Assembly: GCA_947175015.1 (NCBI GenBank)
Contig: CAMWLE010000002.1
Location: 1 to 64,000 of the forward strand
Length of the DNA stretch: 64,000 bases
Source of the DNA: an uncultured bacterium
GTDB lineage: Bacteria > Bacillota > Clostridia > Lachnospirales > Lachnospiraceae
Reading direction: 5' to 3'
The notes under the pieces were generated by a model, which saw only the letters and a list, made by a program, of their open reading frames with translations, made no database searches and was not told where the DNA came from. The translations under genes were made by a program, and so were the position numbers. Below, in pieces: positions 32,141 to 41,013 of this stretch (positions are counted from its first letter, which is position 1; each line of letters begins with the position of its first letter).

Positions 32141-34840
32141 ATGCAGGATATATATATGTTTCGTGGGAATTACATCGTATATCAGGGTAAGCATATTGCA
32201 CTGGATAGCAGTTCGCTTCTTTTGGACGGCAGTTTGGACGATGATACAACCAAAATGTATACATATGTATATCATGATCTAAAGACAGTGTTGGATGTGG
32301 TCAACAGGCAGGAAAAGGATGGGAAACAGATTACGGTGTATATTGCACCTTACGTCTATTGGATTGATGACCCGGATGCTGAGGACACGGTATGTCCGGA
32401 GGAAGGGTATGGGGAACCATATGGTATGGTGGTGGATTGTGATTCTCTTAAACTGACAGGTCTGACGGATACACCATCTGAGGTGGTGCTGGCTGGAAAC
32501 AGAGGACAATCCCATGGCGCGATGGGGAATTATACCATGTTCTATTTTCGCGTGAGGCACCTGGAATTGGCGAATCTGACCCTGGGGAATTATTGCAGTG
32601 TGGATTTGGAGTATCCTTCCTTGCCAACATTGAGTCATAGGAAGCGGACGGGAGTGTTCACGCAGGCGCAGTTGGCGAAACAATCAGGGGACAAGTTTTT
32701 GGCCCGAAATTGCCGTTTTGTCAGCAGATTGAATTTATGCCCTGTCTGTGGAGGTGAGAGGTGCCTATATGATCATTGTCATTTTGAATGTACGGATGAT
32801 GCTTTAAATGGCAGGGCGGTGTATGTGGGATGCGATTTTGCGTTTTATGGGAGCAGACCATTGTATGACACCAGGGATTCAGGTGCGGTTTTCCTCGGAT
32901 GCCGGTTTCAGGGCAGAACCCAAGGGGACGGGATGGAACGAAAACAATATTTTACCAAGGAAAGCGGTCCGGTGACAGTGGTGGATTGCGAATATTGGTG
33001 CGAAGCGAACGAGATGCGGGAGCCGGAGTCTCGGATTGCGTGGACAAAATATCCCCGTCCCGGATTAAAATGTTATCAATATGAGATGTGGTTTGATGAA
33101 AGTTCTGTTAATCGTTGGCAGTCCGGCTTGCTTGTAAAGGCGCATAATTCCTCGCGCAAATTGATTTCTATCGGTGGGGAGGGTGCACCGGAAACGGTTT
33201 CCATGAAAGGGAAGGAATTGCTGTATGGATATCGTCTGGAGACGGAAGAGGGCATTGTCTATAATACATTTAATTTGTTAAGAGGCATGGATGGGTGGGA
33301 CCCTATGGAAATGAAGGCATATGCTGTGGAGGCGGGAAAAGACAGGATACCTACGCTGCTCAGGGTGGAGGTTGTCGGAAGGGTATCGGAACAGGCTGTT
33401 GGGGAGGCGGGAAGGGTTAGTATCATAGGAAAAGAAGGAGTCGTATTACGGGCAAGGGCCTTTTATTATTATGGGAAAGAGGCAGAGCATGTACAGATTT
33501 CCTACCAGGTCAGTGAACAGGATAAGGCGTATATAAAATTGACGGAATATGGTGATGGAAGTTGTCTGGCAGAAGGGGATAATGATGATGAGATAGAGCG
33601 AAAGGTGTTGGTTCTGGCTGCCACACCGGAGGGGTTGGAAGGGGCAGTGGAATTGACAGTGTATCCGCAGCTTATGGAGGCACCGGATTTTTTAGAGGCG
33701 CCGGAGATGATACAGGAAGAAAAGGGAAGCTGTTGTATCCGTTACAGGCTCGCTTTGGAGGGGTATAAAGACAGGTCTGTTATTTCCTGGTATCGCTGTG
33801 AAGATGCGGAGGGAAGAAATCCTGTGTTAACTGCGGTGACCAGAGAGAATGAACCATTGCAGACATATCCCTTGACAGACGGAGATGTGGGATATCATCT
33901 GATGGCGAAAATGGTTCCATGCCATATGCGCAGCAGGCAAGGGGAGGCGGTGGTGTTGGTTTCCGGAAGGCCGGTCTTCGAGGAAGATATTTTGGAAAAG
34001 CAGTGGGAGACAGAAGATGGTATCCAAAAGATTATGATATCTACGGATTTTCGCAATATGCCTGCAATATCACAGGAGAAGGTGCGCCCTGGTTTTTGGA
34101 CGGTGGATTGTCGGCGGCCTGGGGATACGTTGAATTTCGCAAAGTGGGCAGAGGTAGATAGTAGAGAGTATGGCGGTGAGCATGACAGAGAGCAGGCCGT
34201 AGAGTGTAGCGGGAAGTATGGCAGAGAGTGTAGCAGGGAGCATGCCAGAGAGCCATGGAAGTATGGACAGACAGGGAATGGAAGTGTAGGTGTCGGATTA
34301 TATCAGAATGTGCAGGGGGCCAGGTTATTATATACACCGGTGGAAGGCGTATATGGAGATATGAGGCTGCGGCTTCTGGCAGACCCGGCCAAGACAGCCG
34401 GACAGGGATTTGGCAGTGCCGGTCAGTATATGGATATTTGTATTAAGTTTGATACATTATCACTAACTGGGTATGGAGTGCGGATAGTCCGAACAAAAGA
34501 AGCATCTGATGGTGTCCGGTTTGTCCCGGTACAGTATGACCATGGAGAGGTGCGGCTGCTGAAGGAAGGAGTCATGACCTCCTGTTATTGTACGGGATGC
34601 GAAATTGTGTTATCAGCCAGGGGTGGTCGTTTGATGATTCATGGGGAGTCAAAGATGGTGGACGCCATGGAAAGAAAATGTCGATATGAGGCTGTGGCGG
34701 ATATGATGGTGGAGATAGAAGAAAATTCTTACGGCGGAATTGCCATATGGCATACCGGTACGCCTGGCACCGGTGGCTGGCAGAATACGACCATGCTGCA
34801 TTTCCTGGAAGTAAGTGTGAAGGAAAGGATGGCAGAATAA
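32141..34840 (+). CDS. Large pectin-lyase-like (parallel beta-helix) protein
   Basis: An 899-residue protein without signal peptide. Residues 40-330 have the character of pectin lyase/pectinesterase beta-helix proteins. Examples are QITVYIAPYVYWIDDPD, YGMVVDCDSLKLTGLTDTPSEVVLAGNRGQSHGAMGNYTMFYFRV and FLARNCRFVSRLNLCPVCGGERCLYDHCHFECTDDALNGRAVYVGCDFAFYGSRPLYDTRDSGAVFLGCRF. Similar blocks occur in uncharacterised Bacteroidetes and Firmicutes proteins annotated as pectate-lyase-like. Later parts look like immunoglobulin-like domains and a C-terminal lectin-like sandwich. A cysteine- and glutamate-rich insert of about 35 residues encoded by degenerate 15-bp repeats precedes that sandwich. GGAGG lies seven bases before this ATG. 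Enzyme activity is not certain; pectin or another uronate glycan is the likely target. Confidence 0.65.
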   Translation: MQDIYMFRGNYIVYQGKHIALDSSSLLLDGSLDDDTTKMYTYVYHDLKTVLDVVNRQEKDGKQITVYIAPYVYWIDDPDAEDTVCPEEGYGEPYGMVVDCDSLKLTGLTDTPSEVVLAGNRGQSHGAMGNYTMFYFRVRHLELANLTLGNYCSVDLEYPSLPTLSHRKRTGVFTQAQLAKQSGDKFLARNCRFVSRLNLCPVCGGERCLYDHCHFECTDDALNGRAVYVGCDFAFYGSRPLYDTRDSGAVFLGCRFQGRTQGDGMERKQYFTKESGPVTVVDCEYWCEANEMREPESRIAWTKYPRPGLKCYQYEMWFDESSVNRWQSGLLVKAHNSSRKLISIGGEGAPETVSMKGKELLYGYRLETEEGIVYNTFNLLRGMDGWDPMEMKAYAVEAGKDRIPTLLRVEVVGRVSEQAVGEAGRVSIIGKEGVVLRARAFYYYGKEAEHVQISYQVSEQDKAYIKLTEYGDGSCLAEGDNDDEIERKVLVLAATPEGLEGAVELTVYPQLMEAPDFLEAPEMIQEEKGSCCIRYRLALEGYKDRSVISWYRCEDAEGRNPVLTAVTRENEPLQTYPLTDGDVGYHLMAKMVPCHMRSRQGEAVVLVSGRPVFEEDILEKQWETEDGIQKIMISTDFRNMPAISQEKVRPGFWTVDCRRPGDTLNFAKWAEVDSREYGGEHDREQAVECSGKYGRECSREHAREPWKYGQTGNGSVGVGLYQNVQGARLLYTPVEGVYGDMRLRLLADPAKTAGQGFGSAGQYMDICIKFDTLSLTGYGVRIVRTKEASDGVRFVPVQYDHGEVRLLKEGVMTSCYCTGCEIVLSARGGRLMIHGESKMVDAMERKCRYEAVADMMVEIEENSYGGIAIWHTGTPGTGGWQNTTMLHFLEVSVKERMAE
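34163..34267 (+). repeat. Degenerate 15-bp in-frame repeats
   Basis: About seven 15-base units lie in frame. GAGCATGACAGAGAG at 34178 and GAGCATGCCAGAGAG at 34238 are exactly four units apart, and the intervening units are variants. They encode a low-complexity segment (EHDREQAVECSGKYGRECSREHARE) between two domains of the beta-helix protein. Confidence 0.65.
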
Positions 34841-35119
34841 AACATTTGAAAACAGGATGTTGGTAAATTGGAAAGGAATATAGCTATAAAAAATAAAATC
34901 TTCTTGTCGCATATTGTATTTTGAACATGCAATGTCGCATACTATGGTTATTGACGATTTTATTGTGTATGCCGCAATGTGCGGACGGAAGTTGCGATTC
35001 ACAGATTGGCATTGAATAAAGAAGTACTGTATAAAGTAAGTATGTATTCAGGAAAGGATGCCAAAAGATGAGCTGTTATGGATATTGCAGATGTGAATTG
35101 CGGCCGGATTGGAGGAAAC

Positions 35120-35896
35120 ATGGAAGAATTTATTATTTTATCAATTCCTTTTCTGGGTACCACCCTTGGAGCGGCTATGGTGTTCTTTATGAAAGCGAAA
35201 ATGAATCCGCAGTTGGAAAAGTTATTGCTTGGTTTTGCCGCCGGTGTTATGATTGCCGCATCTGTGTGGTCGCTTTTGATTCCTGCCATTGAGTTGGTGG
35301 AGAAGAAGGGGGGAAAGGCCTGGTTTCCGGCAGCGACGGGATTTTTGCTGGGTGTAGGCTTTTTGCTGCTGCTTGACAGCCTGGTACCGCATCTTCATAT
35401 AGATGATGAGAGACCGGAAGGTGTGAAATCTAATTTGCAGAAAACTACCATGCTGGCATTGGCGGTAGCACTTCACAATCTGCCGGAGGGTATGGCGGTG
35501 GGGGTAGCTTTTGCAGGGGCGATGACAGATGGAACCGGTATGACCCTTGCAGCAGCGCTGGCGCTGGCCATAGGCATTGCCATTCAGAATTTTCCGGAGG
35601 GAGCTATTATTTCCATGCCCCTTAGAAATGTGGGGGCTTCCCGGCCGAAGGCGTTCTGGTTTGGTGTGTTATCCGGCGTGGTGGAGCCAATAGGGGCAGT
35701 GGTGACTATTCTGCTGGCAGAACAGATTGTGCCGATACTGCCTTACTTTCTGGCTTTTGCGGCAGGGGCTATGATCTATGTAGTGACAGAAGAATTGATT
35801 CCTGAAGCCCAGGCAGGTGAACATACTAATATTGGTACTATTGGTGTGGCTGTGGGCTTCGCTATGATGATGATATTGGATGTGGCGCTGGGATAA
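35120..35896 (+). CDS. ZIP family divalent metal transporter
   Basis: A 258-residue polytopic protein with eight hydrophobic segments. The ZIP signatures are in place: MVFFMKAKMNPQLEKLLLGFAAGVMIAASVWSLLIPAIEL, ALAVALHNLPEGMAVGVAFAGA (the HNxPEG metal site) and AIGIAIQNFPEGAIISMPL (the second site with NFPEG). The loop LVPHLHIDDERPEG is histidine-containing. It probably imports zinc, iron or manganese down its gradient, as in the ZupT/GufA branch. The ORF track begins 14 codons earlier; GGAGG lies before the ATG at 35120. It is followed after 52 bases by the histidine phosphatase gene. Confidence 0.9.
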   Translation: MEEFIILSIPFLGTTLGAAMVFFMKAKMNPQLEKLLLGFAAGVMIAASVWSLLIPAIELVEKKGGKAWFPAATGFLLGVGFLLLLDSLVPHLHIDDERPEGVKSNLQKTTMLALAVALHNLPEGMAVGVAFAGAMTDGTGMTLAAALALAIGIAIQNFPEGAIISMPLRNVGASRPKAFWFGVLSGVVEPIGAVVTILLAEQIVPILPYFLAFAAGAMIYVVTEELIPEAQAGEHTNIGTIGVAVGFAMMMILDVALG

Positions 35897-35948
35897 GTGT
35901 GAAGGATGGGAAAAATTGCTGTAAACGGCAATGGAATAGGAGAAAAAT

Positions 35949-36677
35949 ATGCGGATATTGGTGATACGACATGGGGACCCGGATTATGAGAAGGATTCCC
36001 TGACAGAGAAGGGCTGGCGAGAGGCAGAATTGCTGGCAGAACGGATTTCAAAACTTGATGTGGCAAAATTTTATTGTTCCCCTCTTGGCAGAGCAAGGGA
36101 CACGGCAGCGGTTACCTTAGAGAAAATGGATAGAACAGCGGTTACCTGTGACTGGCTGAGAGAATTTCCGCCGTTGATTAACCGGCCTGATAATACGAAA
36201 ATGAAAAAAATTTCCTGGGACTGGCTGCCGGAGGACTGGACGGCAGAAGCGGCATATTTTCGGCGGGATCAGTGGTATGAAACGGAAATTATGCGGGATG
36301 GAAAGGTGGGCGAGACCTATCAGAAAATTATTCATAGTTTTGATACATTGCTGGCAGAACATGGGTATGTAAGAGAAGGGGAGTATTACAGAGTGGAACG
36401 GCCAAATCGAGATACCATTGTGTTCTTCTGCCATTTTGGTCTGGAATGTGTGCTTTTAAGCCATCTTATGAATGTGTCTCCTATGATACTCTGGCATCAC
36501 ACTTGCGCTGCGCCCACGTCTGTGACTACGGTTGTCACGGAAGAGCGCAGAAAGGGCAAGGCAGTGTTCCGAGTAAGTGCCTTCGGCGATATTTCTCATT
36601 TGTATGCGGCAGGTGAGGCACCGGCCTTTTCAGCACGATTCTGTGAAACGTATGACAGTGATGAAAGACATGATTGA
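35949..36677 (+). CDS. Histidine phosphatase family protein
   Basis: A 242-residue protein beginning MRILVIRHGDPDYEKDSLTEKGWREAELLAERI, the RHG phosphohistidine motif of the phosphoglycerate mutase-like phosphatases. FYCSPLGRARDTAAVTLEKM supplies the second arginine and FFCHFGLECVLLSHLM the second catalytic histidine. Substrate cannot be read from sequence: such proteins act on phosphosugars, nucleoside phosphates or cobalamin intermediates. The ATG follows an AGGAGAAAA. A hairpin 55 bases after the stop likely ends the ZIP-phosphatase transcript. Confidence 0.88.
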   Translation: MRILVIRHGDPDYEKDSLTEKGWREAELLAERISKLDVAKFYCSPLGRARDTAAVTLEKMDRTAVTCDWLREFPPLINRPDNTKMKKISWDWLPEDWTAEAAYFRRDQWYETEIMRDGKVGETYQKIIHSFDTLLAEHGYVREGEYYRVERPNRDTIVFFCHFGLECVLLSHLMNVSPMILWHHTCAAPTSVTTVVTEERRKGKAVFRVSAFGDISHLYAAGEAPAFSARFCETYDSDERHD

Positions 36678-36724
36678 TTTAGGTAGAATGAGTTGTACTG
36701 CAATATTTGAAGCGTAAAAAAATT

Positions 36725-36764
36725 ACCGCTTCTATCCGGCGTGGGATTGCCGGATAGGGCGGGT
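36725..36764 (+). terminator. Hairpin terminator after histidine phosphatase gene
   Basis: CTATCCGGC (36732-36740) and GCCGGATAG (36749-36757) form a perfect nine-base stem with an eight-base loop. Weak extra pairing of CCGC and GCGG lies below it and GGGTTTT follows. Confidence 0.6.
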
Positions 36765-36792
36765 TTTCGTCGATTCCATTCCGTTTTATTAT

Positions 36793-37101
36793 TCATGTAC
36801 CTATCCAGCAAATTGCAATGATAATAGATTCAACAATGAGACGAATCATATGATGATGAATATGAATATTATTTTGCTTTATCCCATTGATAAGTGTACC
36901 AACGGAAATAAGTATCATACTGATAATCAAAATGATAATTAAATTTTTGCACCAAATCATGTTTAACAATGCGTATGCCAGAATGAACAACCCTCCAATT
37001 GCTATGAGTGCGGAGGATATATTTTTTGACTTGTTTTTTATTACTGCAAACAGCATTAATACCGCATAGAGTATTGCGATAACAGTTCCGCAAATTTTCA
37101 T
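36793..37101 (-). CDS. Small hypothetical membrane protein
   Basis: A 102-residue protein with three to four hydrophobic segments (KICGTVIAILYAVLMLFAVIK, ALIAIGGLFILAYALLNMIW, LIIILIISMILISVGTLING) and a histidine-rich turn (NNIHIHHHMIRL) before the last one. Family not recognised. GGGAG precedes the ATG, which lies one base after the stop of the XRE regulator gene, so it is the last gene of the DUF2975/XRE operon. Confidence 0.7.
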   Translation of the reverse strand: MKICGTVIAILYAVLMLFAVIKNKSKNISSALIAIGGLFILAYALLNMIWCKNLIIILIISMILISVGTLINGIKQNNIHIHHHMIRLIVESIIIAICWIGT

Positions 37102-37102
37102 G

Positions 37103-37318
37103 TTAATCTCCCTTTATTCTTTTATATTCCAAAATATCTCCTGGCTGACAATCAAGGACATCACATATTGCTTCTAAAGTTGAAAAGCGGATTGCACTAA
37201 TTTTTCCTGTCTTCATTTTGGATAAATTCACATTGGCAACACCCACTTTTTCTGATAATTCTTTTAAAGACATTTTTCGATCTGCCATTACTCTATCTAA
37301 TCTCATAATAATTGGCAC
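37103..37318 (-). CDS. XRE-family helix-turn-helix regulator (YozG-like)
   Basis: A 71-residue protein that is almost only a helix-turn-helix: MADRKMSLKELSEKVGVANVNLSKMKTGKISAIRFSTLEAICDVLDCQPGDILEYK. This is the short Cro/CI-like type commonly paired with DUF2975 membrane proteins. It starts with GTG after GAGGTGATGAC; an internal ATG four codons later is less likely, given the usual MxII(I/M) amino terminus. It lies ten bases after the DUF2975 gene and one base before the small membrane protein gene. It probably autoregulates the operon promoter at 37897-37925, where an inverted repeat is visible. Confidence 0.9.
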   Translation of the reverse strand: MPIIMRLDRVMADRKMSLKELSEKVGVANVNLSKMKTGKISAIRFSTLEAICDVLDCQPGDILEYKRIKGD

Positions 37319-37327
37319 GTCATCACC

Positions 37328-37876
37328 TCATAAAGTTTCATCTGATTCTTGTTGTAAATCGCAACCATAGCTAAATATGTAGGAAATGCAATAAATTACC
37401 ATACCAATTATCAGTCCGACAACATTAACTCTCCAAGTCAATTCTCCAATGGTGTAATAATCTACCAATGCGTCAGAATAACTTCCCACAATACTTAAAA
37501 TAATAGTTATGATTGCAAGTTTTTTAATTCGTATGGTATTTTGATGTAAAAATGGTGTGTAACCTTTTTGGATATCATGAAAAATCGCATGAAGATAAAA
37601 TACAATGAATGATATCAGTACTGTATCTATCAGCATAAAAACAAACATGAACAGAAGTGACTTCGGAGCAATACTTATAGTAGTTCCATTGTTTGCCGTG
37701 ACATGAAATGCAGCAAGAAAAGATGATCTCATATTTTCACCCGAAAACATCAAAATACAAATCGCAGACAATGCTAACATGATTACAATACTTGATACAA
37801 TCATTCCCAGCTTGAGAATAACAGTTAGTTTTTTACTTACATTAACAATTTTTTCTTGATTTGATATCATTTTCAT
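37328..37876 (-). CDS. DUF2975-like membrane protein
   Basis: A 182-residue protein with four hydrophobic segments. The layout and the motifs LIDTVLISFIVFYLHAIFHDIQKGYTPFLHQNTIRIKKLA resemble DUF2975 (PF11188), whose members nearly always sit next to a short XRE regulator, as here. Function is unknown; a membrane sensor that titrates the regulator is one idea. AGGAGG precedes the start. The three-gene unit is visibly AT-richer than its neighbours. Confidence 0.8.
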   Translation of the reverse strand: MKMISNQEKIVNVSKKLTVILKLGMIVSSIVIMLALSAICILMFSGENMRSSFLAAFHVTANNGTTISIAPKSLLFMFVFMLIDTVLISFIVFYLHAIFHDIQKGYTPFLHQNTIRIKKLAIITIILSIVGSYSDALVDYYTIGELTWRVNVVGLIIGMVIYCISYIFSYGCDLQQESDETL

Positions 37877-37896
37877 TTTGCACCTCCTATATAACG

Positions 37897-37925
37897 ATTA
37901 TAGGACATAAATTTATGATAGTCAA
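37897..37925 (-). promoter_or_regulatory. Promoter and likely operator of the DUF2975/XRE operon
   Basis: On the minus strand TTGACT and TATAAT are 17 bases apart, a strong sigma-A match about 20 bases before the DUF2975 start. AACGATTATA at the right and TATGATTATCGTT at the left form an imperfect inverted repeat around the whole promoter, and ATAAATTTAT in the spacer is a perfect palindrome. This would suit repression by the small XRE protein. Confidence 0.75.
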
Positions 37926-37982
37926 TAATTTTTATATGATTATCGTTAATTATTGGAAAAATATTTTATAACTTATGTTTTT

Positions 37983-38012
37983 TTGACATATAGGAGTATT
38001 TTGTGGTATAAC
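37983..38012 (+). promoter_or_regulatory. Distal promoter upstream of mecA
   Basis: TTGACA and TATAAC are 18 bases apart, pointing towards mecA. An AGGAGG follows but only a six-codon TTG frame (ending TATAATTGA) lies behind it. Confidence 0.55.
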
Positions 38013-38051
38013 TGTATCAGGAGGATTTTATCAGTTGGAAAACTTATATAA

Positions 38052-38080
38052 TTGAAAAAATCTGAATACTATGTTATCAT
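38052..38080 (+). promoter_or_regulatory. Proximal promoter of mecA
   Basis: TTGAAA and TATCAT are 17 bases apart. The start site would be about 110 bases before the mecA start. The 322 bases between the DUF2975 gene and mecA contain nothing else recognised. Confidence 0.6.
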
Positions 38081-38198
38081 AGTGGTAGGTGTGAAGGATA
38101 GAACTGTTGCTGAGGCAGATTTTATCTCACCTATGGTTACAGTATGGGAGGATGCCCTTGGATGATATGTGCGTGGGGGCGCACAGATGGGAGTTAGT

Positions 38199-38909
38199 AT
38201 GAGGATAGAACGTGTGGATGACAAGACAGTGAAGTGTTTTTTGTCCAATGAAGAGTTGGAAGAGTACGATATTGACTATAAGGATTTTATTCTGCGCAGT
38301 GATAAGGCAAGAGAGATTGTGCAGGAGATTATTGAGCAGGCAGAGGAATTGGTGGGTTATAAGCCGCCGAAATTTGCATTTGATCTTCAGATTATGATGC
38401 TGCCTGACCAGGGCTTGATTCTCACCTTTTCCGAGAGGGACCCGGAGATTAAGGAAGGGGATCAGTTTATTGAATGTTTGAAGGAAATGAAGCGGATACT
38501 GCAAAGAACCCGAGAGAAGCTGGGGCAGGCAGGTAATGCGGAAACATTAGAGGCTCTGCCGGAAGCCGGTGTGGATAGTATGCAGGGCGGGGGCATGGCA
38601 TCCCGGAATCAGCAGGAAAACCGGCCGGGTTTTGCGGTGTTTGTCTTCTCCGATATTGGAAAGGTGATGGAATATGCGGCTGCTTTACCGTCTAACTTGC
38701 AGGTAGAGTCTGCATTGTATGAGATGAACGGGTTGTATTATTTGTATCTTCTGAAAGGGCGTGCCTCCTATGAGCGATACAGCAGGGCTTGTATTCAGGC
38801 ATTGGAATTTGGTGCCCTTTATGCGGCCCATGAAGATCAGGCATTGCAGTTAAGAGAGCATGGAGAATGTCTGATTGCGGAAAAGGCAGTGAAAAAGCTG
38901 CGGGGATAG
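38199..38909 (+). CDS. mecA: MecA-type adaptor protein
   Basis: A 236-residue protein starting MRIERVDDKTVKCFLSNEELEEYDIDYKDFILRSDKAREIVQEII, the N-terminal substrate-binding domain of MecA/YpbH adaptors. These deliver proteins such as ComK to the ClpCP protease. A low-complexity stretch (about 110-140) separates it from a C-terminal domain with FAVFVFSDIGKVMEYAAALP and YYLYLLKGRASYERYSRACIQALEFG that binds ClpC. The ORF track begins ten codons earlier; GGGAG lies before the ATG I use, which matches the usual family start. No clp gene is nearby. Confidence 0.9.
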   Translation: MRIERVDDKTVKCFLSNEELEEYDIDYKDFILRSDKAREIVQEIIEQAEELVGYKPPKFAFDLQIMMLPDQGLILTFSERDPEIKEGDQFIECLKEMKRILQRTREKLGQAGNAETLEALPEAGVDSMQGGGMASRNQQENRPGFAVFVFSDIGKVMEYAAALPSNLQVESALYEMNGLYYLYLLKGRASYERYSRACIQALEFGALYAAHEDQALQLREHGECLIAEKAVKKLRG

Positions 38910-38996
38910 TAGAGGATGTCATGATTTATGATGTGATGGAGCAGGCGGACTTGGCAGGACTGCTGTTACTATAATTAATGTTGTTACAGTGAATTT

Positions 38997-39029
38997 AAGG
39001 CTTCCAGGAGGTTTCTTGGGAGCCTTTTT
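38997..39029 (+). terminator. Terminator after mecA
   Basis: AAGGCTTCCA and TGGGAGCCTT pair around a short loop and are followed by TTTTTC. It lies about 90 bases after the mecA stop. Confidence 0.75.
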
Positions 39030-39097
39030 CTATGAAAAACAACGCTAATATGATATTAAAATTGTGTAGCAAAATTTTGAGATTTAAGGAAAACATA

Positions 39098-39126
39098 TGG
39101 GAAAGTAAAAGTATATATGGTAGAAT
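39098..39126 (+). promoter_or_regulatory. Candidate promoter of the orphan P-loop gene
   Basis: A TGGTAGAAT extended -10 at 39118-39126 has TGGGAA 17 bases upstream of its hexamer. The same TGGTAGAAT occurs in the promoter at 41014-41042. Confidence 0.4.
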
Positions 39127-39231
39127 AATGTCCATATGTGATAGGTATTTCTGGCAGGAAACTTATGATATATGAAATAAAAAACAGAAGAATGTGGAAA
39201 ACGAAAGAATTGTAAGAAAGGGGAATTAAAA

Positions 39232-40983
39232 ATGGAGAAGAATTTTTTTGATATTGCAGTTGTAGGAGAGTCTATGTCTGGTAAAAGTACCTGGATAGCA
39301 AATTTGTATTCAGAAGAAATAACAGAAAAATTAACGGCTATTTTTCAACGAAATAATGAAGGACAGACGAAAATTGCAACACACTATATACTTGTTGAAG
39401 ATGAAACAGCGAAGTTGGTTGTAAGCGATATTGGCTGGAATAGGGAGGTGCTGGAAGAAAACAGGCAAAAGCAGCAGAAAGCGGCATTAAAAATATTAAG
39501 TGATTTTTTTGAAATTCAGGAATCGGATGAAATGACTGAAGTTTTGTGTAGCAATGTATGTAAAGACAAGCTTAAAAATATGGAGCCTGAAAACGTGTTG
39601 GAAATTATAATAAACAGTGAAGCGGTGTCAGAATCAGGTATCATTTCATTTATTGAGTTAACGGGTGGTGCGAGTAAGGAAGCATGCCAAATATTAAGAA
39701 GATATAAAACAAATCGTATTTGTATAAGGGATACAAGAGGATTTTTGGATGAAACAGAAGATAAAATGGTAAGTTTTCTGAAGCACAGCAAGAAAGAGCA
39801 AAATGAAAATAAAGAATACGAAAATCCGGAATTTTCAGTAGAGTGGAAGGAAGAAGATTATATACAAAAATTATTAGATGACAGAGGAATCTGTGGTATT
39901 GATGCTTGTGTATTTATGAGTATCGCAAATGCGAATGCATTAAATAAAAAGAATGTGAAGGGGATATATGGGCCGCTGATCAGGGAACTGCTCATGAAGT
40001 ATCCTACATTTCTGGTTCTGCGGGATACATCATTCACAAAGGAAATGGCAAAGGAAGAGAATAAGACTTATACTGAGGTTTGTGACGTAGTATTAAGTGA
40101 TGAATTTTTTTCCGGCTTTGATAGTATCAGGGATTTGCTGAATGAGTTTGGATTGAATGAACACTCATCAGATTATAAGGTAGAAATCGCACATAAGCAT
40201 TATAAGGAATTGTTATTAGCTAATATTGCACAAAAGAGATTAGATGAGGATGGTTATATTTATCGAAAAAGTGCAGTGGGTGTTTTGGATGAGGCTATTA
40301 AGGGTATCGTGAAATATTATGAAGATATTGATGAGGCAACAAAATGTATTAATAAAATCATGGGAAATCATTCAGATATTATGAAGGCTATATTTGATGA
40401 GTATTTTGACGGTGAGATGAGAGACTTGCAATGTAGATATTACAATAACCTGTATCGATATTTGCCAAATTATTTGGCAGGTAAAATACAGGGGGTATAT
40501 TATGGCGGGCTTGTAGGAGCCAGGGGCGGACTGACGACACCCAAAGTTGGAGGAGGTCATGTTGGAGATGCGGCAATTGATCTGATGGAAACAGCGTACG
40601 ACATTAAGGAATATATATATGGAAAATTAGTAGATAGTTTAACAAGTGAAATAGAAGATTATTGCAGAACAGTTTTACCTGAAGATGCTGATATCAATAT
40701 TGCGGTGTCGGGTATGAAGAAGAAAATTATCGAAAAAATGCAGCATGAATTAGATACAAATTTTGAACGGTTAAGTATAACGGGAAGAATGATTCCCAGA
40801 AAGTATTTACTTTGCGCATATCAAACAACTCGTGAAGATTTGGAGATAGATGAAAAATGTATAGGAAAGTATCTGAAAGAACTTGAAAGCAGATTTCCGG
40901 AACAGGAATGGGAAAGAGAAAGATGCAATGTATCAGCGCTGAAATATATTACCTGGCAGCTTATAAGAGAATCTTTTTCATAA
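39232..40983 (+). CDS. Orphan P-loop GTPase-like protein of unknown function
   Basis: A 583-residue protein with a Walker A motif at its very start: IAVVGESMSGKSTWIANLY (P-loop about residues 12-20). A possible DxxG switch follows in CIRDTRGFLDE, and no classical NKxD is obvious; DACVFMSIANANALNKKN is a remote candidate. The second half is helical with a glycine-rich hydrophobic stretch GKIQGVYYGGLVGARGGLTTPKVGGGHVGDAAIDL that could contact a membrane, reminiscent of dynamin-like or IRG-type GTPases though not assignable. It stands alone between mecA and a glycosyltransferase gene, with its own candidate promoter. It is AT-richer than its neighbours with more AAA/ATA codons, suggesting acquisition. 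AAGGGGAATTAAA precedes the start. A defence or stress role is speculation. Confidence 0.6.
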   Translation: MEKNFFDIAVVGESMSGKSTWIANLYSEEITEKLTAIFQRNNEGQTKIATHYILVEDETAKLVVSDIGWNREVLEENRQKQQKAALKILSDFFEIQESDEMTEVLCSNVCKDKLKNMEPENVLEIIINSEAVSESGIISFIELTGGASKEACQILRRYKTNRICIRDTRGFLDETEDKMVSFLKHSKKEQNENKEYENPEFSVEWKEEDYIQKLLDDRGICGIDACVFMSIANANALNKKNVKGIYGPLIRELLMKYPTFLVLRDTSFTKEMAKEENKTYTEVCDVVLSDEFFSGFDSIRDLLNEFGLNEHSSDYKVEIAHKHYKELLLANIAQKRLDEDGYIYRKSAVGVLDEAIKGIVKYYEDIDEATKCINKIMGNHSDIMKAIFDEYFDGEMRDLQCRYYNNLYRYLPNYLAGKIQGVYYGGLVGARGGLTTPKVGGGHVGDAAIDLMETAYDIKEYIYGKLVDSLTSEIEDYCRTVLPEDADINIAVSGMKKKIIEKMQHELDTNFERLSITGRMIPRKYLLCAYQTTREDLEIDEKCIGKYLKELESRFPEQEWERERCNVSALKYITWQLIRESFS

Positions 40984-41013
40984 TACACAGTGGTGTACAC
41001 CGAAGCATTCCAC

